Made by a program: the position numbers and the translations under genes. A stretch of DNA of 64,000 bases, taken from DATLZU01 sp035573855 (GTDB lineage: Bacteria; Nitrospirota; Nitrospiria; Nitrospirales; Nitrospiraceae). The stretch lies in contig DATLZU010000006.1 in NCBI GenBank assembly GCA_035573855.1, forward strand, positions 59,078 through 123,077. The letters run 5' to 3'. The notes beneath the pieces were generated by a model, which saw only the letters and a list, made by a program, of their open reading frames with translations, searched no databases and had not been told where the DNA came from. Each line of letters opens with the position of its first letter. Position 1 is the first letter of the stretch. Shown here piece after piece: positions 43,140 to 51,552 of this stretch.

Positions 43140-43949
43140 ATGGATCGTCCTTTAAAAAATCAAATGACAGTGTATATCTTAGCCTGTCTTCTGCTGTTAC
43201 CCGCACTTCCAGCTTCTGCCGATCAGGCGCTGGATACAGCCATTGACCATGCCGGCAAGTACACCGCGTTTGTGTTTCTGGTCAACGGGTTCACCGGCTG
43301 CTGCATCCCCGGCGAGAAATTCCAAAAGTTCCTGCGCGAGCAAGGGGCCTATGTCCACATCTCGAACTGGAACGAGATCGACCGGAAAGGGAACCCCGGC
43401 GTGCCGGCGGCGGACCCGGACGACTTCGCCTGGAAGGTCACGCCTTCTCCGCCCACCGACGAGACCTTCGTCAAACAAATGCAGGACGTCATCAAGAGGA
43501 TCGACGCCAAGAACCCGTCCATCCCGATCGTCCTGATCGGTCATAGCTACGGCGGGGACGCCGTGCTGCAGGTGGCCAAACGAATCAACGACAGGAAGAT
43601 CGCCTTTGTCGGCATCCTGGATGGCGTGGGGAAAGGAGGATTGCGGAAGAATGTCACCAAGCCGGTTCCCGACAATGTCGAATATTTTTTCAATCGCTGG
43701 CAGCAAAACCCGCCCTTCGCCGGGGATCATTTCATTCCGTTCGATCGGCTGCTCTCCGGCAAGATCGAGAGCCGCGCGGGGGAAAGCAATCAGAAAAAGC
43801 AGAACACGGAAAAGACCGGCACGTGCAAGCGGAAGTATCGGGACCCGGTCAACGCGATTCCTCAGTTGTTGTCGCATGGAGAAGTTCCCAAGGACAAGTG
43901 CGTCCAAAAGAAGATGAAGAAGATCCTCGCTCAGCGGGTCTTTTTCTAA
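43140..43949 (+). CDS. secreted alpha/beta-hydrolase (lipase-like)
   Basis: A 269-residue exported protein. Signal peptide ~1-27 (VYILACLLLLPALPASA). FVFLVNGFTGCCIPGEKF marks the first strand and oxyanion region; the nucleophile serine is in IVLIGHSYGGDAVLQVAKR. A plausible acid is in FVGILDGVG, and the C-terminus is basic and cysteine-containing. Two tandem TTGACA hexamers lie 38-52 bp upstream (43088-43093, 43096-43101) without a convincing -10. Substrate unknown; lipid or ester hydrolysis is a guess from fold. Confidence 0.75.
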   Translation: MDRPLKNQMTVYILACLLLLPALPASADQALDTAIDHAGKYTAFVFLVNGFTGCCIPGEKFQKFLREQGAYVHISNWNEIDRKGNPGVPAADPDDFAWKVTPSPPTDETFVKQMQDVIKRIDAKNPSIPIVLIGHSYGGDAVLQVAKRINDRKIAFVGILDGVGKGGLRKNVTKPVPDNVEYFFNRWQQNPPFAGDHFIPFDRLLSGKIESRAGESNQKKQNTEKTGTCKRKYRDPVNAIPQLLSHGEVPKDKCVQKKMKKILAQRVFF

Positions 43950-44156
43950 AGTCACCGGAGAAGGCCGAAGCCTGAATCCCGGGGAGCAGGGCACCGTGGA
44001 CCGCCGCGGGTCAAGGTCCTTACGGGAGGCGTGCCGCAGTACATCGCGGCGTACCTGGTCCGGGAGTTCCGGCGGACTTGATTCGCCCTCCCATACGCCT
44101 TACTCTGGGCGGGACGCGTAGCGCTCCAAACAACTCTGAAGGGAGGAGGAACCACG
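43950..44156. other. gene-free gap
   Basis: No gene is supported here. A short open stretch reading VKVLTGGVPQYIAAYLVREF before a stop at about 44081 could be a decayed gene end, but nothing identifies it. Confidence 0.3.
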
Positions 44157-44576
44157 ATGCGTACACTCACCCGCGCTCTGCTGCTCCCGATTGCGCTTGG
44201 AACCCTGACCATTTCCCTGCCGGCCTGCACCCTGAAGGCGACTCTGGATACGACATCGGACGGAATTACAAATTTCCTATCCTCCACGTCCGGCAAGACC
44301 TGGTTCACGGAGGACGGGCTGGTGCGGGAGGACCTGAAAGTCGACGCGTTTGCCTGGATGAACGCTGAGAACCTGAAACAGGATATGGCGCGAGGCGGCG
44401 GAGAATACCTCTCGTCGCTCGGCAGCTTGATGAACGTGCCTCCCGACCGGCAGACGGAGTTCCTGGCCTTCGTTCAGGAACGCTACCCGATCCTCGCAGG
44501 CACAGATCAGACAAATCCTACGGCAATGTTGGCGGCTTTGAAACAAGGATGGGCGGCGCGGTCAGCGGCTCAATGA
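44157..44576 (+). CDS. DUF3015-like lipoprotein
   Basis: A 139-residue protein with GGGAGGAGG before the ATG. The signal ends in the lipobox SLPAC. The mature part ends in a pattern I associate with DUF3015: FAWMNAENLKQDMARGGGEY followed by LSSLGSLMNV. The N-terminal half is shorter than in that family. Function unknown; DUF3015 proteins are exported. It is convergent with lhr, with which it overlaps by 15 bp at the 3' ends. Confidence 0.75.
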   Translation: MRTLTRALLLPIALGTLTISLPACTLKATLDTTSDGITNFLSSTSGKTWFTEDGLVREDLKVDAFAWMNAENLKQDMARGGGEYLSSLGSLMNVPPDRQTEFLAFVQERYPILAGTDQTNPTAMLAALKQGWAARSAAQ

Positions 44577-47500
44577 CCGGGCCGCGTTGATAGAGACCAC
44601 TGCCGGAGCCGCACCAGCCGTGACAACCATGCCGTCTCGGAACACGACGAAGTTGGACGGCTGGGCCGGCACGCGCGGCCCCGGCAGGATGATGCCGACC
44701 AGGTTCAACGGATCGGCGGCGGATAGCTTGATCTCCTGACCGGCCGCGCCGCTGTCGCCGCTCTTCCGTAACGCGCGCAGCGACTCCACCGCTTCCGGCA
44801 AGGCGAATTGTTCGCCGGTAAACCCGCTGACAAACCGCCCGCCGCGCACTTCGCCCCGCAATTCGAGCCGCCGATACTGGACCACCAAATCCCGCCACGG
44901 GAGGCTAAGCGATTCCCGCCCAAGCAGGTCACGAAAGACGATGCCATAACGATGGAGCAACTGGCGGGCGACCCGTTCGGCCGGGGACTGTCCCACTTCT
45001 TGGCACCCGTCGCTCTTTCCTAGACAACGGGTGCTGGGACTGTCCACGGGAACGGGACAGGCACCAGCTTCGCTGGAGCCAGCCCCTGTCCGCAGCAACG
45101 ACCACCGTCCCGCCGCGTGGCGCGGACGACGAGTCCGCTCGCGCCCTTCCGCCCGCCGGCGACGCGGGTCCAGGAGGGCCCGCAGGTTGTCGAATCCATC
45201 CCCCGTCGCCAGTCCAGCCGCGACCAACTCCCACAGGCCGTCTTCGACCTCCGAAGGCAAATGCCCGGTACCCCGGACCAGATCGGCGAAGAAACTTGCG
45301 CCGCGCTTCCGCAGGTGCGTGTAGAGATCCTGTGCCACCGCGCTGAGGCCCGAGGTGTCGTCCGGCCGGCGGCGTTCCTCGCCGAACGCCGCCAGAAGCC
45401 AGGCCGCTTCGTCGCGCGGGAACAGGCTGATCGGGGCCACACTGGTGGGAACGATGCGCTGCCCGCGTCGGCTGGGCTCCGTTTCCCCTCCATCGGCCAA
45501 ACGAGGATGCGGCGAGAGTCGCCCCCAACTCACGGCTCCGCTGAGACAGAGTCGGTCCAACAGTTCCGCTTCATACTTGGCCATCCGGACCCGCAGAATC
45601 TGCGATTCCCAGGCCGACGCGGCCGCTTCGAACCCGGCCAGTTGCTCGATGACCTTCAACAAGCCCGGTTCCCCATGTTGGCGAGAGCCCGGCGCCACAT
45701 GCTGCCATTGCAACAGGAATCGCATGAATTCGGCGGCGGTCACCGGTTCGATCTCTTTCCTGAGCCGCCCGACCGTGAGCCGATGGATGCGGGCCAGAAG
45801 GCGGCGATGGCACCACTCGACCGGCGCGGCGGCGCCGGAATGTGAAATGGGGAATGGGGAATGTGAAATTGGCCGGAACTGGCCGCGGAGGATTTGACCG
45901 GTGGCTTCCAGCCGAAGAAGCGAACCCTGAATCCAATCGGAGGAGACATGCAGCCGTGTCGCCAATTCCGGCGCCGTCGTCGGGCCGATGCTTTCCATCC
46001 ACCCCAATACGATGGCGTCCAGCGCCGCGTCATCGCCGCCGAACGCCCGTTCGACCGCTGCACGATGCTCGGTTGCCACCCACCCCCTTACCTCATGAGA
46101 GGCGAGGGGTGAGGAGCGAGGGAAAAAGGAAACGGCGCGACCTGTTTCAACAAGCGCCGGCAGATCATGCGCCCATGCGGGCGCAATCGGTTCAGGCACC
46201 CAGATCAGCGTCAGCAGCGCATCGTGCAGCTCGTCGGCGTCGCGGACGACGGGCCAGGCTTCCTCGACCACCTCGGCAATGGCCGCAGGATCTAACGCGC
46301 CCACATTCCCCGCCAGTTCCGGCGGCAAGGTCCGGCGCATTTCGACCGCGCGGGCACGCCGCTCTTCTAACGGCGCATCATCCAGGTAGGCGTAGGGATT
46401 GGCGTTCAGGATCTCGTGACAGAAGGGCGACGGCACCGGCGTGTCCACCGCGACGCAGCGAATCTCGCCCCGCTCGATCCGCTGCAGGACCGCGATGAGC
46501 CCGTCGGTGTCCATCGCCTCGGTAAGACAGTCCCGGATGGTTTCCTTGACCAAGGGATGATCGGGCAGGTCCCTCGGGGCATGCGGGTCCCGCATATTGT
46601 CCTGGCAGGCCAGCGCGGCCGGAAACACGGCGGCCAACAAATCTTCCGCGCGCATCCGCTGGATCTGCGGCGGCACGCGTTTGCCGCCGGCGAACCGGGG
46701 CAGCGCCAGCGCGCGGGTGGTGTTCCAGCGCCACCGGCTGGCGAACATGGGCGCCGCGAGCATCGCCTGTGTGAGCACCTCGCGCACGGATTCCGATCGC
46801 ACAAAGCCGAAGACGCTCTCCAGCGGAAAACTGTGCTGTTCGCCCAGCGAGATCACAATGCCCTCGTCCGTCGCGGCGGCCTGGAGCTCAAAATCGAAGG
46901 TCACGCAGAACCGCTTGCGCAGCGCCAAGCCCCAGGCGCGGTTCAGCCGCCCGCCGAACGGCGCATGAATGACCAATTGCATCCCGCCGCCCTCGTCGAA
47001 AAACCGCTCGGCGATAACGGTCTTCTGAGTCGGCACCGCGCCGAGAATTTGCCGGCCGGCGAGGATATAGGCGACCGCCTGTTCCGCGCCACGGCGGTCG
47101 AGACCGCACTCTTCCCGCAGCCAGCGGACAGCCGAGAGCTGACAGCGCAGCGCCGAATCCGAATCGCCGATCGCCGACGCATCCAGCAGCTCCGCGATCG
47201 CTTGCCGCAGCACCGCGACTTCGGCCGACAGCTCCACGGTGCGCGACGGAGCTTCGCCTCGCCAGAACGGAATAGTCGGCGGGGCGCCGTGCGCATCCTC
47301 CACCCGCATCTTGCCCATCTCCACGCTGCGAATGCGCCAGGAAACATTCCCCAGCAGAATGATGTCCCCGGCGAGGCTTTCCACCGCGAAGTCCTCATCG
47401 ACCGAACCGACCACCGTTCCGTCCGGCTCGGCGATCACCGTGTAATTGGCCGTGTCCGGGATGGCGCCTCCCGACGTGATCGCCGCCAAGCGCGCGCCTC

Positions 47501-49013
47501 GCCGCGCTTTGATGCGCCGGTTGATCCGGTCGTGATACAGATAGGCACGGCCGCGGCCACGATCAGTCGGGATTCCATCGGACAACATCCTCAGCACCGC
47601 GTCAAAGTCCCGGCGGTCCAGCTCGCGGTACGGATACGCTCGCCGGCACAGGGCGAACAGCTCATCCTCGCGCCATTCCTGGGTCGCGGCGGCCGCCACA
47701 ATCTGCTGCGCCAGAATATCCAGCGGCGCGGTCGGCACGTCGAGGCGATCCAGCGCGCCGCTCCGGATCGCCCGCACCAGGGAGGCGCATTCGATCAGCT
47801 CATCCCGGGTCGTGGCGAACAGCCGGCCTTTCGGGACGGCGTTGATCCAGTGTCCGGACCGACCGATCCGCTGCAAGGCCGTCGCGATGGCGCGGGGCGA
47901 GCCGATCTGACAGACCAGATCGACGGTGCCCACGTCGATCCCCAGTTCGAGCGACGCGGTCGCCACCACCACGCGAGTCCGCCCTGTTTTCAGCCGTTCC
48001 TCGGCGGACAGCCGGATCTGTCGAGACAAACTGCCGTGATGCGCCGCCACCACCTGCGCGCCCAGATGCTGCAAGCGCTCTTCCAAGTGGTGAGCCACCC
48101 GCTCGGCCAGCCGTCGTGTGTTCACGAAGACCAGGGTAGACCGGTGCTGCTGCACTAGTTCGGCCACCCGATCGTAGACATCGCGCCAGATCGCGTTGGT
48201 GGCCACGGCGCCCAACTCATCCTTGGGGACCTCGACCGCCACATCCATGTCGCGCCGGTGCCCGACGTCGACGACGATCACGTCGCTCGTCGTTCGTCGC
48301 TCGTCGTTCGTACCCTCTGGTCCGAGAGACACTTCACGCTTCACGAGGGACGCGGCTCTCGCCCCCACCAGAAACCTCGCCACGGTCTCGATCGGGCGCT
48401 GAGTCGCGGATAGCCCGATGCGGACAGGCGGCGAAGCGGTCAGGGCCTCGAGCCGCTCAAGCGACAGGGCCAGATGGGCACCGCGCTTGTTCGGCGCGAG
48501 GGCGTGAATTTCATCGACGATCACCGTCCGCACGTCGCGCAGCATGAGCCGACTCTTTTCGGCGGTCAGCAACAGATACAGCGACTCCGGTGTCGTGATC
48601 AAAATGTGGGGCGGACGGCGGAGCATCCGCTGGCGGTCCAAAGCCGGCGTATCGCCGGTCCGGACCAGCACACGGATCCCCGGCATGAGCAAACCCGCCG
48701 CCAGGGCGGCCTGCCCGATCTCCGTCAAAGGCTGCTGCAGATTTTTTTGGACGTCATTGCTCAGCGCTTTGAGCGGCGAGACATACAGCACCTGGGTGCG
48801 GTCGTCCAACTCACAGGCGAGGGCTTGCTTGAAGAGCGCATCAATGCAGGAGAGAAAGGCGGCGAGCGTTTTGCCCGATCCGGTTGGCGCGGCGATCAGG
48901 ACGTTTGACCCGGAGGCGATCGCCGGCCAACTACGCACCTGCACGTCCGTCGGCTCGCCGAATCGCGTCCGGAACCAGTCGGCAATAACGGGATGGAAGC
49001 GGGAGAGCGGCAT
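44562..49013 (-). CDS. lhr: Lhr-type large DEAD/DEAH helicase
   Basis: A ~1483-residue superfamily 2 DNA/RNA helicase of full Lhr length (Lhr-core plus C-terminal extension), thought to act in nucleic acid repair. Start chosen at MPLSRFHPVIADWF, where family similarity begins; GTG 49052 and ATG 49031 are in frame upstream. Motifs: Q-motif and Walker A LIAAPTGSGKTLAAFLSCID, DEIH in VIVDEIHALAP, SATQ in IGLSATQRP, and GIDVGTVDLVCQIGSPRA with QRIGRSGHW. Four stretches look like in-frame insertions of repeat-type sequence (about residues 223-244, 962-977, 1047-1059, 1310-1344); see the repeat entries. The frame stays open throughout. Confidence 0.93.
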   Translation of the reverse strand: MPLSRFHPVIADWFRTRFGEPTDVQVRSWPAIASGSNVLIAAPTGSGKTLAAFLSCIDALFKQALACELDDRTQVLYVSPLKALSNDVQKNLQQPLTEIGQAALAAGLLMPGIRVLVRTGDTPALDRQRMLRRPPHILITTPESLYLLLTAEKSRLMLRDVRTVIVDEIHALAPNKRGAHLALSLERLEALTASPPVRIGLSATQRPIETVARFLVGARAASLVKREVSLGPEGTNDERRTTSDVIVVDVGHRRDMDVAVEVPKDELGAVATNAIWRDVYDRVAELVQQHRSTLVFVNTRRLAERVAHHLEERLQHLGAQVVAAHHGSLSRQIRLSAEERLKTGRTRVVVATASLELGIDVGTVDLVCQIGSPRAIATALQRIGRSGHWINAVPKGRLFATTRDELIECASLVRAIRSGALDRLDVPTAPLDILAQQIVAAAATQEWREDELFALCRRAYPYRELDRRDFDAVLRMLSDGIPTDRGRGRAYLYHDRINRRIKARRGARLAAITSGGAIPDTANYTVIAEPDGTVVGSVDEDFAVESLAGDIILLGNVSWRIRSVEMGKMRVEDAHGAPPTIPFWRGEAPSRTVELSAEVAVLRQAIAELLDASAIGDSDSALRCQLSAVRWLREECGLDRRGAEQAVAYILAGRQILGAVPTQKTVIAERFFDEGGGMQLVIHAPFGGRLNRAWGLALRKRFCVTFDFELQAAATDEGIVISLGEQHSFPLESVFGFVRSESVREVLTQAMLAAPMFASRWRWNTTRALALPRFAGGKRVPPQIQRMRAEDLLAAVFPAALACQDNMRDPHAPRDLPDHPLVKETIRDCLTEAMDTDGLIAVLQRIERGEIRCVAVDTPVPSPFCHEILNANPYAYLDDAPLEERRARAVEMRRTLPPELAGNVGALDPAAIAEVVEEAWPVVRDADELHDALLTLIWVPEPIAPAWAHDLPALVETGRAVSFFPRSSPLASHEVRGWVATEHRAAVERAFGGDDAALDAIVLGWMESIGPTTAPELATRLHVSSDWIQGSLLRLEATGQILRGQFRPISHSPFPISHSGAAAPVEWCHRRLLARIHRLTVGRLRKEIEPVTAAEFMRFLLQWQHVAPGSRQHGEPGLLKVIEQLAGFEAAASAWESQILRVRMAKYEAELLDRLCLSGAVSWGRLSPHPRLADGGETEPSRRGQRIVPTSVAPISLFPRDEAAWLLAAFGEERRRPDDTSGLSAVAQDLYTHLRKRGASFFADLVRGTGHLPSEVEDGLWELVAAGLATGDGFDNLRALLDPRRRRAEGRERTRRPRHAAGRWSLLRTGAGSSEAGACPVPVDSPSTRCLGKSDGCQEVGQSPAERVARQLLHRYGIVFRDLLGRESLSLPWRDLVVQYRRLELRGEVRGGRFVSGFTGEQFALPEAVESLRALRKSGDSGAAGQEIKLSAADPLNLVGIILPGPRVPAQPSNFVVFRDGMVVTAGAAPAVVSINAARSLSR
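44984..45085. repeat. repeat-type insertion within lhr (d)
   Basis: GGGACTGTCC occurs twice (44985-44994 and 45036-45045). GCACCCGT (45003-45010) and ACGGGTGC (45027-45034) are inverted, as are CCAGC/GCTGG at 45064-45076, and GGGACAGGCACC follows. It encodes GAGSSEAGACPVPVDSPS and RCLGKSDGCQEVGQSP, unlike the flanking helicase sequence. Confidence 0.5.
45837..45874. repeat. repeat-type insertion within lhr (c)
   Basis: GGAATGTGAAAT occurs at 45837-45848 and 45858-45869 with GGGGAATGGG between. It encodes PISHSPFPISHS in the middle of a winged-helix region. The reading frame is kept. Confidence 0.6.
46083..46130. repeat. repeat-type insertion within lhr (b)
   Basis: Contains the palindrome CTCATGAG (46092-46099) and GCGAGGGGTGAGG (46102-46114), whose inverse CCTCACCCCTCGC occurs in the gap at 6940-6952. 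It encodes SFFPRSSPLASHEVRG between ordinary Lhr sequence. Confidence 0.45.
48282..48347. repeat. repeat-type insertion within lhr (a)
   Basis: A perfect 14-bp tandem duplication GTCGCTCGTCGTTC (48282-48295, 48296-48309), then TTCACGCTTCACGAG (48333-48347), which recurs at 60746-60760 at the end of another gene. It encodes LVKREVSLGPEGTNDERRTT just after helicase motif III, in a loop before the second RecA domain. Confidence 0.6.
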
Positions 49014-49094
49014 GCGCCCAGATGTTACCATGCGAAGCGCACGGCGCTCCACCTGAGCCGTCCAGCCCGGTTTGCACCAACGTTGAATGTCAGA

Positions 49095-49514
49095 TCAGGA
49101 CGCTGAAGACGGAGGGCCCGATTCGCTGACCGTCAGGACCCCGCGCATGATCGGATGCAGCTTGCAGTAGTATCCATAATGCCCGGGCGGCAACCCGGGG
49201 AGCTCATAGCTGCCGTCCGGCGGAACAACGCCGGAATCGAAAAGACAAGGCCCGCCTGCCTCGCAACTCTCGTGGGTGATCGTGTGATAGGTGCCGGTCG
49301 TGTTATACCATTTGACCGGCGCGTGCGCAGACACTGTCGCCGCTTTTGGGAGGAAGTACGGCGCCCCTCCGTCGATCGTGATGAAATACGGAGCGGAGGG
49401 AGCGGCCACCACCGCCACCGCGATCAGCAGCCACACCCCCGCGCCGACGAAAGCGAAAGGAAACGCCAACAGCCTTCCGGCAAGATTCTTGTTCTTAGGC
49501 AGCCTTCTTAACAT
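49095..49514 (-). CDS. membrane-anchored cupredoxin
   Basis: A 139-residue plastocyanin/azurin-like copper protein. An N-terminal hydrophobic anchor (LLAFPFAFVGAGVWLLIAVA) precedes the cupredoxin domain. Type 1 copper ligands are visible: His in TGTYHTITHE, then Cys, His and Met in GYYCKLHPIMRGVL. HxxxH around the first ligand and a second Cys pair (ESCEAGGPCLF) could form a disulfide. Start at ATG 49514, inside the end of the upstream 59-codon gene, so translation is probably coupled. Likely a periplasmic electron carrier. Confidence 0.88.
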   Translation of the reverse strand: MLRRLPKNKNLAGRLLAFPFAFVGAGVWLLIAVAVVAAPSAPYFITIDGGAPYFLPKAATVSAHAPVKWYNTTGTYHTITHESCEAGGPCLFDSGVVPPDGSYELPGLPPGHYGYYCKLHPIMRGVLTVSESGPPSSAS

Positions 49515-49674
49515 GACCACCCGCTTCAGCCTCCCCCGCCTTGCCGAAGAACCGCTCCCACGTGCTGCGGACAAAAGCCCCAAACGCCATAATAAGCAAG
49601 AGCCACATCAAACCTTCCATCCAATTGGTATTGAAGATCGACATGGCCTTGTCCAAGGTTGAAAGGAAATCCAT
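49495..49674 (-). CDS. 59-residue membrane protein upstream of cupredoxin
   Basis: A short gene easily missed: ATG at 49674 with GGGAGGAGG 6 nt upstream, TAA at 49495-49497. The product begins MDFLSTLDKAMSIFNTNWME, has one transmembrane helix (GLMWLLLIMAFGAFVRS) and ends with a charged cytosolic tail (FFGKAGEAEAGGHVKKAA). It overlaps the cupredoxin gene by 20 bp. A role as assembly factor or small subunit for the cupredoxin is inference from the coupling. Confidence 0.75.
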   Translation of the reverse strand: MDFLSTLDKAMSIFNTNWMEGLMWLLLIMAFGAFVRSTWERFFGKAGEAEAGGHVKKAA

Positions 49675-49712
49675 AGAGCACCTCCTCCCATACTAGGTCA
49701 TGGCAACTGCAA

Positions 49713-49740
49713 GATAATCACGGTTCACGAACTGTAAAGA
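49713..49740 (-). promoter_or_regulatory. promoter with inverted repeat upstream of the cupredoxin pair
   Basis: Reading leftward: TTTACA (49740-49735), 16-bp spacer, TATCTT (49718-49713). The spacer overlaps ACGGTTC-AC-GAACTGT (49722-49737), an inverted repeat with one mismatch that could bind a regulator. Confidence 0.4.
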
Positions 49741-49834
49741 GGTGGCGGGTGATCGGACAAAAACGGCTGCCAGTACAATGACTTCTAGCTGCCGGGCTGA
49801 AAACAGGCCCGAGGTCGGAGAAGAGGAGCAGAAC

Positions 49835-51343
49835 CTAGAAGCGCAGCAACGCGATGACGCTCAGACAGACGAAAAGGTTGTTGGCCGCATGGGCGATCAT
49901 CCCGGGCAGCAGACTGCCGGTCCTTTCATAGGCCCAGGCCCACACCACGCCGCTCCAAAATACGCTCAGAAATCCGACCAGACCGTAGCCGTGCGCGACG
50001 GCGAAAATGCCCGCGCTGATAAGGGCCGACCGTTCCCATCCGTACCGCCGCCGCAAGATCGCGAAGAGCAGGCCGCGAAAGGCGAGCTCCTCGAAAACGG
50101 GCGCGAAGATCACATATTCTAGCAAGCTGATGCTCATGACCGACGGAGGGGCCCAGACCAAGTCGGCGTCGAACCACTCTGTCCAGTGACTGGAGAGGCT
50201 GAGCGATTCGATCACCTTGCCCAACACCCATTCACCTAGCAACCCCGCTGCCATAATGGCCGGAACGACTGTTGCGAACCGAGGCAGGTCCCGTCGGGCA
50301 GGTTTCAAGCCGAAACCTTCGGCGAACCCAAGTCCGGCCGGTTTCAGCAAGTGCCGGCGGGCCAGCAGCAGCAACGGAAGATTCGTCAGCGGGATGGCCA
50401 ACACCCGAAGCGAAGAGTAATCGATCGCGGCGAACAGAAAGGCGACCGTCAGCACCGCGCCGATCGCGCCGCCGCGCAACAAGACCGCCGCACCCACCCC
50501 GCCCGGCCACCGCGGCGGCAACGAAGCCGGCCCCACCCGCAGCACATCTGTCCGACACCGACGAAGCCAAGCCGACACCAACACCGTGCCGCCAACCAGC
50601 ATGACGGCCAACTCCGTGGCCGCCAGCGCACGCGAGCGCCACAACAGCGCCTCCGCCCGCTCCGTCGAGGCCGCCTCCACCGACGCGAGCAGGGCATGAT
50701 CGCCGGCCTGCCTCGCCAGCCTGATTGCCAACCGATCGTAGAACCATCCGGCGGGAAGCAGTTCCGCCAATTCCGCTTGCAGTCCTTGTTCCTCCTCGAT
50801 GCTGATCCGCTCGCCCTGATACGCCCCCCGTAACAGCCGAGCGAACAGGGGGAAAGGCGCCTCCGCGTCCATCCAACTACCAGCCTTGTTCATCACCTCG
50901 GAGAGCCGGCCTGATTCCGCCTCCAGGACAGCCAAGTTCAGATGGACTGCCGGGTCCTCAGAGTAAGACGAAAGCTCTTCATACCAGGCGATTGCCTGGT
51001 CGCGCTCATTGGCGTCGCTACCGACGGCGATTTCGTAAAAAACGCGCTCCCACTCCGGAGCCCGACGCAGGGCTTCCTCGACGTCCATCATCCGACTCAC
51101 CATCAGATGAAGCGCGCGCTCAGGCGAAGCTACCCGGTCCAAGCGGGGCAGCGAGAGCATGAACCACGCGAACAGGCCGATCGACGCGCACAGCACGATC
51201 GCCGAAAGGACCGTCACCACGCGCGAGAAACGAGGGTCGTAGGGAAGAGGGGCCGTGGGCGAGTCGCCTGTGACGGAAGTGAACGTGTCGGTAAGGGAAG
51301 AATCAGAACGCACAGTTGTCTCGCATGCGGGGCAGTATACCAT
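49835..51343 (-). CDS. CPBP-family intramembrane metalloprotease
   Basis: A 502-residue membrane protein. Residues 1-8 (MVYCPACE) hold a lone CxxC. After one transmembrane helix near residue 45 comes a ~150-residue extracytoplasmic helical region, then a polytopic C-terminal CPBP (Abi/CaaX-protease-like) domain. Its metal motifs are EELAFR in FAPVFEELAFRGLLFAILR, His in FAVAHGYGLVG and HAANN in GMIAHAANNLFVC. Substrate unknown; family members process prenylated or signalling peptides. The start at ATG 51343 avoids overlap with the divergent promoter region. Confidence 0.85.
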   Translation of the reverse strand: MVYCPACETTVRSDSSLTDTFTSVTGDSPTAPLPYDPRFSRVVTVLSAIVLCASIGLFAWFMLSLPRLDRVASPERALHLMVSRMMDVEEALRRAPEWERVFYEIAVGSDANERDQAIAWYEELSSYSEDPAVHLNLAVLEAESGRLSEVMNKAGSWMDAEAPFPLFARLLRGAYQGERISIEEEQGLQAELAELLPAGWFYDRLAIRLARQAGDHALLASVEAASTERAEALLWRSRALAATELAVMLVGGTVLVSAWLRRCRTDVLRVGPASLPPRWPGGVGAAVLLRGGAIGAVLTVAFLFAAIDYSSLRVLAIPLTNLPLLLLARRHLLKPAGLGFAEGFGLKPARRDLPRFATVVPAIMAAGLLGEWVLGKVIESLSLSSHWTEWFDADLVWAPPSVMSISLLEYVIFAPVFEELAFRGLLFAILRRRYGWERSALISAGIFAVAHGYGLVGFLSVFWSGVVWAWAYERTGSLLPGMIAHAANNLFVCLSVIALLRF

Positions 51344-51434
51344 GCGCTCTGAGAGCCAGAAAACGCAAGGCGCGTCCGCGGTGGCGAACGCCATCGCCGG
51401 CCTCCTCGTTTTACTGTCGGCGCACAGCCCGCTC

Positions 51435-51464
51435 TTGGCGGATCGATCAGGAGTTGGCTATACT
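51435..51464 (+). promoter_or_regulatory. promoter of the class V aminotransferase operon
   Basis: TTGGCG (51435-51440) and TATACT (51459-51464), 18-bp spacer; predicted start near 51471, ~80 nt before the ATG at 51553. Confidence 0.45.
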
Positions 51465-51552
51465 GCATCTTCCTTGCGTAAATCTCGAGGAAGAGAGCGG
51501 GGACCGTCTGCTGGAGAGATCGTCCGCTTGGCCTTTCGGGAACGTCCAGGTC

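Noticed and set aside
46416..48158. A 580-codon plus-strand frame inside lhr
   Set aside because: Antisense shadow of conserved helicase motifs.
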